A stretch of 64,000 bases of DNA from Labrenzia sp. THAF82. Its GTDB lineage: Bacteria > Pseudomonadota > Alphaproteobacteria > Rhizobiales > Stappiaceae. A model generated the notes under the pieces. That model did no database searches, was not told where the DNA came from, and was given only the letters and a program-made list of their open reading frames with translations. The stretch is from the NCBI RefSeq assembly GCF_009363435.1, contig NZ_CP045354.1:376001-440000 (forward strand), given 5' to 3'. The position numbers and the translations under genes are program-made. Below, in pieces: positions 7,654 through 16,506 of the stretch (position 1 is its first letter; each line of letters starts with the position of its first letter).

Positions 7654-9648
7654 CTATGCAGCACGCACCTCCGACAGGAATGTCTCGATTGTGCTGCGCA
7701 TATCTTCAGCCCTTTGTGCCAGCTGCGCTGAGGCTTGAAGTACGCTGTGTGCAGCGGTATCCGTTTCACTGGCTGCGCCGGACACTTTGGCGATCTGCTC
7801 GCTCACCACCGTGGTACCGCGTGAGGCCTGATCCACATTGGAGGCAATTTCCGACGTCGCGGACGTCTGTTGATCGACTGCGGAGGCGATCGAGGCGGAA
7901 ACGGTGTTCATTTCCTCGATGATTTCTCCGATTGCCTCGATGCCGCCAACGGCGTCTCGTGTCTCTGCCTGGATCGCTGAGATTTTTTGTGAAATCTCCT
8001 CTGTTGCCTTGCCAGTCTGGCTCGCAAGGTCCTTCACTTCCGCGGCGACCACGGCGAAGCCCTTGCCTGCCTCTCCGGCGCGTGCGGCCTCAATCGTTGC
8101 ATTGAGCGCCAAAAGATTTGTCTGTTCAGCGATGTTCTGAATGAGGCTTATGACCTCTCCGATGTCTTCTGCAACGGTTGCCAGTCCACCAATTTGCGTA
8201 TTGGTTCTTTTGGCCTCCGAGGAAGCCTTGTCGGAGATCTCCGAGGAATGGCTGACTTGCTGACTAACCTCCTGCAAAGAGGCGGCAAGTTCTTCAGTTG
8301 CGCTGGCAACGGTCTGAACATTGGTCGTTGCTTCTTCGGCAGCCGCGGCGACGTCGCTGGCCTGACCGCTCGTGTCCTGTGCGGTCTGTGTCATCTGGGT
8401 GGCCGTGGATTGCATTGAAACCGTTGCGCCCTTGACCGAGTTCAGCATATCGCTGATCTGAGCACTGAACGTTTCAAGGAGGTCTGCAACGCGCGCATTC
8501 CTCTTTTCGCGTTCCTGCTGTTCAGCTTCCTGACGGATTGTCAGCTCCTGACGCTGGACTACTGCATCGCGGAACCCGGCCACGGATCTCGCCACGTTGC
8601 CGATTTCGTCCGGGCGACGTGCTTCGGCGAATTCAACTGCTGTGTCGCCGTCGGCAAGCCTGCCGGCGTCACCTACGAGACGCGCGAGTGGGCGCGTAAT
8701 GCCGAAGGAAATGAATATTGCGAGGGTTATTGCCAGCACGAACGCAAATGCGGATGCGCCGATGATCTGCCATTCGGCAACGAATGCCTCGCGGAGTGTT
8801 TTTTGTCCGAGAGCACTGTTGTCCTCAACGGCACTTTCCTTGACTTGTGCAGCCCATCCGTTGACTTCAAAACCGGTCTTGTCGAGCACGCCTGTTCGAA
8901 TTGAATTTCGCTCGAGAATGATGTCATGAACGCGCTGGGCCGAGGACTTATAGTCCACGATCATGGGGATTGTAGTTGCCAAGGTGGCTTTGCGTTCCGG
9001 GTTTTCGATGCTGTTATCCAGCAGGGCCAGCTCTTTTTCTATGACGCTCATTTCCATCATGGCGCGCTCAAAGTCTGTCGTGTTGTTGGTTGCAAGAAAT
9101 TTTAGAACGTAAAGACGCGCCAGCAGAAAGTCCTGCGACGCCCTGGCCGCAAGGTTCGCGGTTTCGTAGTCACCGTCTTCAGTTGCCGTCTCGTTTATGG
9201 ATGAAAGATTCTTGCGGGCTATTGGGCCGATCTTGTCGAGCTTGTTCAGGACAAGTTCGTCGCGCTCGCGATAGAGCGCAACGACCTGTTCAAGGCCGCC
9301 GGTAAAGTCGGTCAGACCGGATTTGATTTTTTGAACAAGTTCCACACGCGCTGGGTTTCGAATTTCAATTTCGGCGGTTTTGATCCCATCTTCCATCTGC
9401 CGAAGGAATTCGTTCGTGGCTTGTAGAGCCTCTTCTGACCGGGTCTGAATATACTTGTTGGTATTGACCAGAACCTTGGCCATATCGGCATTCATTTCGG
9501 ATGCCAGAAGCGCATCGCCGCTCATGTCTTCCATGGCGGCAATGTCCTCACCAACAACCGACAAGCTGATATAGGCCCATACGCCAACGGCGGCGATGAA
9601 TAGAGCAATGAGCCCAAAACCCATCAATATTCGATGCTGAACGGTCAT
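7654..9648 (-). CDS. Methyl-accepting chemotaxis protein
   Basis: Membrane chemoreceptor of about 664 residues. Transmembrane segment 1 lies near the N-terminus (ILMGFGLIALFIAAVGVW). A helical periplasmic ligand domain of about 250 residues follows, rich in coiled-coil patterns. Then come a second membrane segment (SAFAFVLAITLAIFISFGI), a HAMP domain (ITRPLARLVGDAGRLADGD) and a cytoplasmic signalling domain with the conserved hairpin tip EQTNLLALNATIEAARAGE. There is no CheW-binding pentapeptide. The ATG at 9648 is chosen over a GTG at 9672. No che genes are nearby; the ligand is unknown, though gadBC next door is suggestive. Confidence 0.93.
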   Translation of the reverse strand: MTVQHRILMGFGLIALFIAAVGVWAYISLSVVGEDIAAMEDMSGDALLASEMNADMAKVLVNTNKYIQTRSEEALQATNEFLRQMEDGIKTAEIEIRNPARVELVQKIKSGLTDFTGGLEQVVALYRERDELVLNKLDKIGPIARKNLSSINETATEDGDYETANLAARASQDFLLARLYVLKFLATNNTTDFERAMMEMSVIEKELALLDNSIENPERKATLATTIPMIVDYKSSAQRVHDIILERNSIRTGVLDKTGFEVNGWAAQVKESAVEDNSALGQKTLREAFVAEWQIIGASAFAFVLAITLAIFISFGITRPLARLVGDAGRLADGDTAVEFAEARRPDEIGNVARSVAGFRDAVVQRQELTIRQEAEQQEREKRNARVADLLETFSAQISDMLNSVKGATVSMQSTATQMTQTAQDTSGQASDVAAAAEEATTNVQTVASATEELAASLQEVSQQVSHSSEISDKASSEAKRTNTQIGGLATVAEDIGEVISLIQNIAEQTNLLALNATIEAARAGEAGKGFAVVAAEVKDLASQTGKATEEISQKISAIQAETRDAVGGIEAIGEIIEEMNTVSASIASAVDQQTSATSEIASNVDQASRGTTVVSEQIAKVSGAASETDTAAHSVLQASAQLAQRAEDMRSTIETFLSEVRAA

Positions 9649-9672
9649 TCTTCGAGCCTTTTCTGTCCCCAC

Positions 9673-10095
9673 TTTGCAAAACGGATAGCGATCAAAGACT
9701 TTACGTACGGTAAAATACGTACTCAGTCAGCTCAGATAGAAATACCAGAAGTTGTGTTTGAGATAAAATGATCGTTTTACATAAAAATGAGAAACACTTG
9801 TGTATGCATTAGAGTAAGTCTCTGAATCATTTCGCGAATACGACCAGTCGTGAACTCTTGTTGTTTAATATTGTTAAAGGATGAAGGTCTTTATCCTTCA
9901 CAATAGTCGACGCATTGCCGTGGAATAAGAAAAGATATTATTCCGCAAAGGAAAAAATAATAAGGGCTGAACCTACCAGTTGGGTTTGGGCCAATGGTCG
10001 AAATCAAGGGATTTTGGCGTCTCTCATCCTTGAGGGAATCGCATCGCTCCTTCTTGGATTTGCTCGCCAGGTAAATTGACAAGAGGTCTTCGCGC
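9673..10095. other. AT-rich intergenic region between the chemoreceptor and phnF
   Basis: About 420 bases, AT-rich especially from 9760 to 9960. It should hold the chemoreceptor promoter. A small inverted repeat AAGGAT/ATCCTT (9877-9898) has no T-run. No gene or RNA could be supported; an 85-codon minus frame here only overlaps the phnF 3' end. Confidence 0.45.
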
Positions 10096-10836
10096 CTAGC
10101 CGTCACCATTGACGACGAGCTGGATCCTGTCAGCTGCAACGCGCGCACGTGTGTATTGGAGCGGCTTTCCGCTGTCGTCGAGATTCAGACTTTCCATCAC
10201 CATTACGGGCTGACCGAGTGCGAGACCAAGCTGGCGGGCGTCCTGAGCGTCGACAAGTTCGGCCGTTATACGCGTTTCCTTGCGCTGATAGTCTTCAATG
10301 CCGGCGGCTTTCAATGCTTTGGTGACTGAACCGTTTTCGGCATAGTCCGCGACCAGATTGGGCACCCGAGATTGCTCAAACCAGCTTGTTGCAACAATCA
10401 TCGGGGTTCCGTCTGCCACTCTCAGTGTTTCCACCCTGATCAAGGGAACTCCCAGCGGTACACCAAGTTGGTTGGCCAGGAATGCGTCGGCGTCTACGAT
10501 GGAAGAGCCGATCAGCCGGCCGCTTGGGGCCCGGTGTTGACCGGATACAATTTCCGAAAACCGGGTACGAGGGCCGATTGGATAACTGAGCGGCGCTGAA
10601 GCGACGAATGTTCCGCGGCCCTGGTCGGCCCGCAGAATGCCCTCCGACGTCAGCGCGGCAATTGCCCGACGGACTGTGTGTCGGTTCACGCCGAACCGCG
10701 CGGCAAGATCGGATTCCGGCGGCAAGCGGCTGCCTTTCTCAAAGACTCCGCCAATAATGTCAGCCTTGAGTGTTTCCATGATCTGTCGCCAAACCGTTAT
10801 TCCGGCGCCACGATCAACCGAGCTGTTGTTCGTCAT
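10096..10836 (-). CDS. phnF: Phosphonate operon regulator PhnF (GntR/HutC family)
   Basis: 246-residue repressor-type regulator. The N-terminal winged helix-turn-helix includes GSRLPPESDLAARFGVNRHT and VRRAIAALTSEGILRADQGR, typical of the GntR family. The rest is a UTRA ligand domain of the HutC subfamily (VPLIRVETLRVADGTPMIVA). It is divergent from phnG, and a HutC-type palindrome lies between them, so it probably represses the phn operon and itself. The ATG at 10836 is used; the longer frame starts with a TTG at 10863 without a binding site. The inducing ligand cannot be told. Confidence 0.92.
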   Translation of the reverse strand: MTNNSSVDRGAGITVWRQIMETLKADIIGGVFEKGSRLPPESDLAARFGVNRHTVRRAIAALTSEGILRADQGRGTFVASAPLSYPIGPRTRFSEIVSGQHRAPSGRLIGSSIVDADAFLANQLGVPLGVPLIRVETLRVADGTPMIVATSWFEQSRVPNLVADYAENGSVTKALKAAGIEDYQRKETRITAELVDAQDARQLGLALGQPVMVMESLNLDDSGKPLQYTRARVAADRIQLVVNGDG

Positions 10837-10877
10837 GCGAACGTCATCAAATTTCAGTAGCAATTAGTCAATCAGTT

Positions 10878-10895
10878 TATTTGTATAGACAAATA
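10878..10895. promoter_or_regulatory. Predicted PhnF operator
   Basis: TATTTGT-ATAG-ACAAATA, a perfect 7-bp inverted repeat whose core TGTATAGACA fits the GTnTAGAC-type sites of HutC-subfamily regulators. A second TAGACAAATA follows directly as a partial direct repeat. It lies 41 bases upstream of the phnF start and 73 bases upstream of phnG, where it could control both. Confidence 0.7.
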
Positions 10896-10968
10896 GACAA
10901 ATACTGCTTAAGCAGGTGCTGCCTGCATCTTCTTCTTAGGAACCGCCCAAGCAAAAAAGGCGCGCTTC

Positions 10969-11442
10969 ATGACTGAAAAATCTTCTCAACCCAAGACGGA
11001 CGGAACGGTGGAAGCCCGCCGGAAAGTCATGGCAACGCTCGCGGCTGCCTCGCCTGAGGCTGTTGCGGAAAAATACGGGACACTGCCGCCGCCCGATTAT
11101 GACCTTGTCCGTCAACCCGAGACGGGTCTGGTGATGGTGCGCGGTCGAATGGGTGGCACGGGCAGTCCGTTCAATCTGGGCGAGGTGACGGTGACCCGCT
11201 GTGTCGTGCGCCTGAAAACAGGAGAAACAGGGAGCAGCTACGCGCTTGGCCGAAACAAGACAAAAGCGTTGCAATCGGCAGTGATCGACGCGCTTTGGCA
11301 GACCAGCGATGGCCGCGACAAGATTGAGACGGACATCATTGGGCCGCTTGATGGATTGCAAAGCACGGAAAAAGAAACCGTCAAGCAGGAAACCGAAGCG
11401 ACCAAAGTCAACTTCTTTACCATGGTACGCGGAGACAACTGA
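10969..11442 (+). CDS. phnG: C-P lyase core subunit PhnG
   Basis: Part of the PhnGHIJ complex. With PhnI, PhnG takes part in making the ribose 1-phosphonate triphosphate intermediate from ATP and a phosphonate. The 157 residues include LVMVRGRMGGTGSPFNLGEV and CVVRLKTGETGSSYALGRNK, which match the family. It is the first gene of the operon behind the PhnF operator, and its TGA overlaps the ATG of phnH by one base (TGATG). Confidence 0.95.
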   Translation: MTEKSSQPKTDGTVEARRKVMATLAAASPEAVAEKYGTLPPPDYDLVRQPETGLVMVRGRMGGTGSPFNLGEVTVTRCVVRLKTGETGSSYALGRNKTKALQSAVIDALWQTSDGRDKIETDIIGPLDGLQSTEKETVKQETEATKVNFFTMVRGDN

Positions 11443-12074
11443 TGGACACGGCAATCAATGCAAGTGAGCAGTCCACCGCGCTTGCTGCGGGATTCAAGGA
11501 TCCGGTTCATGATGCACAAGAGTGCTTCCGGGCGATCATGAATGCCATGGCGCGGCCTGGAACGGAGCAGTCGATCCAGCAAGTCGACTTGGCACCGCCC
11601 GCACCTCTCACACCCACCGTTGCGGCCGTTGCTTTGACACTGCTGGATTATGACACCCCCGTCTGGCTTGACCGGCCCTTGATGACGAGTGAAGCAGTCA
11701 AATCGTTTCTGCGTTTTCACACGGGGGCTCCGATCGTAAAGGAACCCGTTGAGGCGGCCTTCGCACTTGTTGCCGATCCTGCTCACCTGGTGCCCTTGAC
11801 CAGCTTCAATCAAGGCTCGGCGGAATATCCGGATCGCTCTACCACGGTGGTCCTGTCCTCGCAGGAATTCAGCAAACACCAGGCAGTGACGCTTGAAGGG
11901 CCGGGCATCAAGGATAAGGCAAGCCTATCGACTGGGCCTTTACCGCCGGTTTTTTGGGATCAGGTCTCGGCCAACAATCGTCTGTTTCCGCGAGGAGTTG
12001 ATCTGATCTTCTCCGGCAATGGACGCATATGCGCCCTGCCCCGTTCCACCCGTGTTCTGTTTTCGGAGATCTGA
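11442..12074 (+). CDS. phnH: C-P lyase core subunit PhnH
   Basis: 210-residue PhnH. Recognisable parts are GFKDPVHDAQECFRAIMNAM near the N-terminus and the family block RGVDLIFSGNGRICALPRST at the C-terminus. PhnH sits in the C-P lyase core and is needed for phosphonate breakdown. It is translationally coupled to phnG and followed 3 bases later by phnI. Confidence 0.95.
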   Translation: MDTAINASEQSTALAAGFKDPVHDAQECFRAIMNAMARPGTEQSIQQVDLAPPAPLTPTVAAVALTLLDYDTPVWLDRPLMTSEAVKSFLRFHTGAPIVKEPVEAAFALVADPAHLVPLTSFNQGSAEYPDRSTTVVLSSQEFSKHQAVTLEGPGIKDKASLSTGPLPPVFWDQVSANNRLFPRGVDLIFSGNGRICALPRSTRVLFSEI

Positions 12075-12077
12075 GCC

Positions 12078-13202
12078 ATGTACGTTGCCGTCAAGGGTGG
12101 TGAGAAGGCCATCCGCAATGCTCACAAGCTGACTGCGAAACGCCGTCGGGGCGATACTTCCGTCCCGTCGCTGACACTCGAACAGATCGCGCAGCAGCTC
12201 AGCCATGCGGTTGCTCGCGTCATGGGCGAAGGTTCTCTTTACGACGAGACACTGGCAGCCCTGGCCATCAAGCAATCAAGGGGTGATCTCATTGAGGCAG
12301 CTTTCCTGATGCGGGCTTACCGCACGACGTTGCCACGCTTCGGATACAGTCAGCCTATCGATACTGCGGACATGCTGGTCGAGCGCAGGATCTCTGCAAC
12401 TTACAAAGATCTTCCAGGCGGGCAAGTGCTCGGGCCAACCTTCGATTACAGCCACCGCTTGCTCGATTTCGCCTTGGCCGCGGAAGACGACAATGCAGAA
12501 CCGGTGGCCGAAACCTCACCGCCCGACGAGGTTGCGATGCCACGGGTCACGGATCTCCTGGGCGATGAAGGGCTGATGGAGCCGGATCCCGTTTCAGACG
12601 AGACGGCTCCTGTCGGCGACCTGACCCGCGAACCGCTGTCGTTTCCGGCGGACCGGGATCTGCGCCTTCAGAACCTGGCCCGAGGCGACGAGGGCTTTCT
12701 CCTGGCACTCGCCTATTCGACGCAGCGCGGCTACGGCCGGACGCACCCTTTTGCCGGGGAAATCCGTTACGGCGAGGTCGAGGTTGAGTTCTTTGCCGAA
12801 GAGCTTGGGTTTGCGGTCACGCTCGGAACCATCAAGGTTACCGAATGTCAGATGATCAACCAGTTCAAGGGTTCGGCCAAGACTGCGCCGACCTTTACGA
12901 GAGGTTATGGCCTCGTTTTCGGTCAGGTTGAACGCAAGGCCATGTCCATGGCGATGGTCGATCGCTCCATGCGCTTTGAAGAATTGGGCGAAGAGCAGGT
13001 CGCACCGGCTCAGGATGTCGAATTTGTGCTGTCTCACTCTGACAATATCCAGGCGACCGGATTTGTCGAACACCTGAAACTACCACACTACGTCGACTTT
13101 CAGGCCGAACTCGTTCTGGTGCGCCAGATGCGTGCCGAATGGTTCGAAAAACGCCGACAGGAAGAAGACAGCGGCGATGCTGCCCAGGAGGCTGCGGAAT
13201 GA
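12078..13202 (+). CDS. phnI: C-P lyase core subunit PhnI
   Basis: 374-residue PhnI, the nucleosidase-like subunit that displaces adenine from ATP to form ribose 1-phosphonate triphosphate. The N-terminus MYVAVKGGEKAIRNAHKL and the stretch LALAYSTQRGYGRTHPFAGE are diagnostic. The C-terminal tail is acidic. The stop overlaps the phnJ ATG by 4 bases. Confidence 0.96.
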   Translation: MYVAVKGGEKAIRNAHKLTAKRRRGDTSVPSLTLEQIAQQLSHAVARVMGEGSLYDETLAALAIKQSRGDLIEAAFLMRAYRTTLPRFGYSQPIDTADMLVERRISATYKDLPGGQVLGPTFDYSHRLLDFALAAEDDNAEPVAETSPPDEVAMPRVTDLLGDEGLMEPDPVSDETAPVGDLTREPLSFPADRDLRLQNLARGDEGFLLALAYSTQRGYGRTHPFAGEIRYGEVEVEFFAEELGFAVTLGTIKVTECQMINQFKGSAKTAPTFTRGYGLVFGQVERKAMSMAMVDRSMRFEELGEEQVAPAQDVEFVLSHSDNIQATGFVEHLKLPHYVDFQAELVLVRQMRAEWFEKRRQEEDSGDAAQEAAE

Positions 13203-14128
13203 ACGACACGGCTCAGATCTATGACCAGGGCGAGTACAATTTCGCTTACCTGGACGAACAGACCAAGCGAATGATTCGACGAGCGGTCCTCAAGGGTATC
13301 GCCATCCCCGGTTACCAAGTTCCTTTTGCCTCCCGGGAGATGCCGATGCCGTATGGCTGGGGGACGGGCGGTGTTCAGGTGACTGCTTCGATATTGGGCA
13401 AGGATGATTGCCTGAAGATGATCGACCAGGGTTCAGACGACACCACAAATGCAGTCTCGCTCCGTGGCTTCTTCGAAAAGACGGCAGGTGTCAGAACCAC
13501 CTATGAGACTTCCGAAGCCACCGTCATCCAGACACGTCACCGGATACCTGAAAAGGAATTGAGGGAAGACCAGATCCTTGTTTTTCAGGTGCCGATCCCC
13601 GAACCGCTTCGGTTCCTGGAGCCTCGAGAGACCGAGACCCGCAAGATGCATGCACTTGAAGATTATGGTCTGATGCATGTGAAGCTTTACGAAGACATCG
13701 CGAAAAACGGTCATATCGCAACGACCTATGCCTATCCTGTGAAGGTGAATGACCGCTATGTCATGGACCCTTCGCCGACACCCAAATTCGACAATCCAAA
13801 AATCGACCAGATGCCGGCGCTCCAGCTTTACGGCGCTGGCCGCGAGAAGCGGATCTATGCAATTCCACCCTATACGAAGGTGAAGAGTCTGGATTTCGAG
13901 GACTATCCCTTCGAAGTTCAAAAATTCGACAAACCCTGCGGACTTTGCGGTGCGGAAAATGTCTATCTCGACGAAGTCATCCTCGATGACCAAGGCGGCC
14001 GGATGTTCGTCTGTTCTGACAGTGACCATTGCGAGGAACGCCGGGCGAGCGGACATCTTGGTCCGATGGCCGCTGATCCGGCAGCCACGCAAATTGCCGG
14101 TGGTGCACCAGAGGAGACTGTCCGATGA
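13199..14128 (+). CDS. phnJ: C-P lyase catalytic subunit PhnJ (radical SAM)
   Basis: 309 residues. PhnJ cleaves the carbon-phosphorus bond by radical SAM chemistry, releasing the alkane and a ribose cyclic phosphate. The four cluster/catalytic cysteines are present at C247, C250, C272 and C278, with the same spacing as C241/C244/C266/C272 of E. coli PhnJ. The N-terminus GEYNFAYLDEQTKRMIRRA is typical. The start at 13199 (ATGA overlap with phnI) replaces a frame reaching back to 13139 inside phnI. It overlaps phnK by 4 bases. Confidence 0.97.
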   Translation: MNDTAQIYDQGEYNFAYLDEQTKRMIRRAVLKGIAIPGYQVPFASREMPMPYGWGTGGVQVTASILGKDDCLKMIDQGSDDTTNAVSLRGFFEKTAGVRTTYETSEATVIQTRHRIPEKELREDQILVFQVPIPEPLRFLEPRETETRKMHALEDYGLMHVKLYEDIAKNGHIATTYAYPVKVNDRYVMDPSPTPKFDNPKIDQMPALQLYGAGREKRIYAIPPYTKVKSLDFEDYPFEVQKFDKPCGLCGAENVYLDEVILDDQGGRMFVCSDSDHCEERRASGHLGPMAADPAATQIAGGAPEETVR

Positions 14129-14913
14129 ACGTATTTCAATCCGAAGCTCCCTTGCTGCAGGTTCATAATGTCACGCGATATTATGGCGACAGGGTTGGGT
14201 GTCTGGACGTGTCGTTCGATCTTTGGCCCGGTGAAGTGTTGGCCATTGTCGGAGAAAGCGGGTCAGGCAAAACGACTTTGCTGAATTGCCTTTCAACCCG
14301 TCTTGCACCAACCGCAGGGGCAATCGAATACCGCATGCGTGATGGCACGATGCGCAATCTCTATCAATTGACGGAAGCCGAGCGTCGCCTTCTGATGCGC
14401 ACAGATTGGGGTTTTGTGCACCAGAATGCGGCCGATGGTCTGCGCATGAATGTGTCTGCCGGTGCAAATGTCGGTGAAAGACTGATGGCCGTTGGCGATC
14501 GGCATTACGGGAACATTCGTTCCACGGCAGATGACTGGCTTGGGCGCGTAGAGATCGAAAGCGACCGGATCGATGATGACCCGCGCTCCTTTTCCGGTGG
14601 CATGCGTCAGCGGTTGCAGATCGCGCGTAATCTGGTGACACGTCCGCGATTGGTCTTCATGGACGAGCCGACTGGCGGGTTGGATGTTTCCGTTCAAGCT
14701 CGACTGCTTGACCTCTTGCGCCGTTTGGTGGCCGACCTTGGCCTTTCCGTAGTCATCGTCACCCATGACCTTGCGGTGGCAAGGCTGCTCTCGCACAGGA
14801 TCATGGTCATGCGCCATGGCAATGTGATTGAGGCCGGGTTGACCGATCAGGTCCTGGACGATCCGCGCGAGCCGTATACGCAGCTGCTTGTCTCTTCCAT
14901 TCTTCAAGTTTGA
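14125..14913 (+). CDS. phnK: C-P lyase ABC-type ATPase PhnK
   Basis: 262-residue ABC ATPase that binds the C-P lyase core; it is not a transporter subunit. Walker A is GESGSGKTT, the signature is FSGGMRQRLQIARNL and Walker B is RLVFMDEPTGGLD. It is most similar to oligopeptide-type ATPases, as PhnK is. It follows phnJ with an ATGA overlap. Confidence 0.95.
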   Translation: MNVFQSEAPLLQVHNVTRYYGDRVGCLDVSFDLWPGEVLAIVGESGSGKTTLLNCLSTRLAPTAGAIEYRMRDGTMRNLYQLTEAERRLLMRTDWGFVHQNAADGLRMNVSAGANVGERLMAVGDRHYGNIRSTADDWLGRVEIESDRIDDDPRSFSGGMRQRLQIARNLVTRPRLVFMDEPTGGLDVSVQARLLDLLRRLVADLGLSVVIVTHDLAVARLLSHRIMVMRHGNVIEAGLTDQVLDDPREPYTQLLVSSILQV

Positions 14914-14928
14914 ACGGGGTCGCTTCCA

Positions 14929-15633
14929 ATGGCTGTTCGTCTCTATCTCAACAGTGTCGGCAAGACATTCACCATGCACCTGCAAGGGGGCACCGTCATT
15001 CCTGTCGTCGACAAGGTCGAATTCTCGGTTGATGCCGGTGAATGCGTTGTGCTGGGCGGCCCGTCCGGTGCCGGCAAAAGCTCAATCCTCAAAATGATCT
15101 ATGGCAACTATCGTTGCGATCAGGGCCAGATTCTGGTGACCGTCGGTGACGATATTGTCAACGTGGCCGGCGCTGAACCCCGCGATATACTGAAACTGCG
15201 CAGCGATACCATTGGGTATGTCAGTCAGTTTCTGCGCACGATCCCGCGTGTTTCAGCAGAGGATGTTGTCGCTGAACCGCTGATCGCCCAAGGTTCAAGC
15301 GAAGAGGAAGGCCGTGACAAGGCAAGAAACCTCCTTGCGCGTCTGAATGTTCCTGAACGTCTTTGGACCTTGCCTCCGGCAACCTTCTCGGGCGGTGAGC
15401 AACAAAGGGTCAACATAGCAAGGGGCTTTATTGCGTACTATCCGGTCCTGCTGCTCGATGAACCGACCGCATCACTCGATGCAGCCAACCGGGCGGTGGT
15501 TGTCCGGCTGGTGGAAGAGAAAAAGGCGCAGGGCGTCGCCATGGTCGGCATTCTGCATGATCAGGATGTGCGCCAGGAAATAGCCGACCGTATTATCGAT
15601 GTCACGACATTCAGCTCCGAGGCAGCCGCCTAG
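14929..15633 (+). CDS. phnL: C-P lyase ABC-type ATPase PhnL
   Basis: 234-residue ABC ATPase of the C-P lyase cluster. Walker A GPSGAGKSS, signature FSGGEQQRVNIARGF and Walker B VLLLDEPTASLD are all intact. PhnL works with PhnK on the core complex; it lacks a membrane partner gene here. It starts 15 bases after phnK. Confidence 0.95.
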   Translation: MAVRLYLNSVGKTFTMHLQGGTVIPVVDKVEFSVDAGECVVLGGPSGAGKSSILKMIYGNYRCDQGQILVTVGDDIVNVAGAEPRDILKLRSDTIGYVSQFLRTIPRVSAEDVVAEPLIAQGSSEEEGRDKARNLLARLNVPERLWTLPPATFSGGEQQRVNIARGFIAYYPVLLLDEPTASLDAANRAVVVRLVEEKKAQGVAMVGILHDQDVRQEIADRIIDVTTFSSEAAA

Positions 15634-15756
15634 TGGCGGCAGGAAATACATCAAAAAGCCGCTCTGGACTTGCAGGTGGGCGACAATTGTCACAGAACGG
15701 TCATTGCCCACCGATAGGCCATCTGCAGCCGCCCACCTTTCACATGATTGTTCACC

Positions 15757-16506
15757 ATGCGCTATGCAATTTATTTCGCCGCTACGGCAGATGACAGCCT
15801 GATGCTTCTTGGCAATGCCTGGCTTGGCAGGGACCCTTTCACGGGAGATCCGCTAGCGCAGCCCGGCATCGAAGGACTGTCTGATATGCGGTTTGCCGAG
15901 TTGACGTCCAGTCCGCGACGTTACGGTTTTCATGGGACACTGAAAGCGCCGTTCTTTCTGCGCCAGGGTGAAACGGAAAAGGCACTGGTGAGCGCTTGCG
16001 AAGATTTCGCTGGCCGCATTGCACCTTTTGAAATCCAAAAACTGGGAGTCAACAGGCTGGGAAAGTTTCTGGCGCTCACACCTGACCAGGACGAACCGGA
16101 TCTGAAGGCTTTTGCCGAATTGTGCGTCCGTCACTTTGAAAAATTCAGGGCACCACTTTCCGATGCTGATCTGGAGCGGCGACGCAAAGGCGGCCTGACC
16201 CCAAAGCAAGACGTTTACCTGAAAGACTGGGGCTATCCTTACATCTTTGATGAATTCCGTTTTCACATGACGCTTTCGAACAAACTCGAAGTGGAAACAG
16301 AGGCGGAAAAGCTGACAGGTTCCGCGCGTGCCTTCTTTGCAAGGGAGACGGGCATTCCTCGCGGATGCCGCTATTTCGGGCTTTATGTGGAGCCTGAGCC
16401 GGGGGCACCATTTCAGGTTCGGAAAATCTTTGAACTCACAGGCGGCACAGCGCCGTGCAACGCCCAGCTTTCCGATGACAGTTTCACCCGCAAGGAGAAC
16501 GCATGA
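15757..16506 (+). CDS. DUF1045 phosphonate-operon protein (2H phosphoesterase-like)
   Basis: 249-residue protein of the DUF1045 family, found almost only in C-P lyase operons. It opens with MRYAIYFAATADDSLM and carries the two His-containing motifs of 2H phosphoesterases: YGFHGTLKAPFFL and FRFHMTLSNKL. A natural guess is opening of the cyclic ribose phosphate made by PhnJ, the job PhnP does elsewhere; no phnP is seen in the window. This is inference. The ATG at 15757 is preferred to a TTG at 15748. Its stop overlaps phnM. Confidence 0.88.
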   Translation: MRYAIYFAATADDSLMLLGNAWLGRDPFTGDPLAQPGIEGLSDMRFAELTSSPRRYGFHGTLKAPFFLRQGETEKALVSACEDFAGRIAPFEIQKLGVNRLGKFLALTPDQDEPDLKAFAELCVRHFEKFRAPLSDADLERRRKGGLTPKQDVYLKDWGYPYIFDEFRFHMTLSNKLEVETEAEKLTGSARAFFARETGIPRGCRYFGLYVEPEPGAPFQVRKIFELTGGTAPCNAQLSDDSFTRKENA

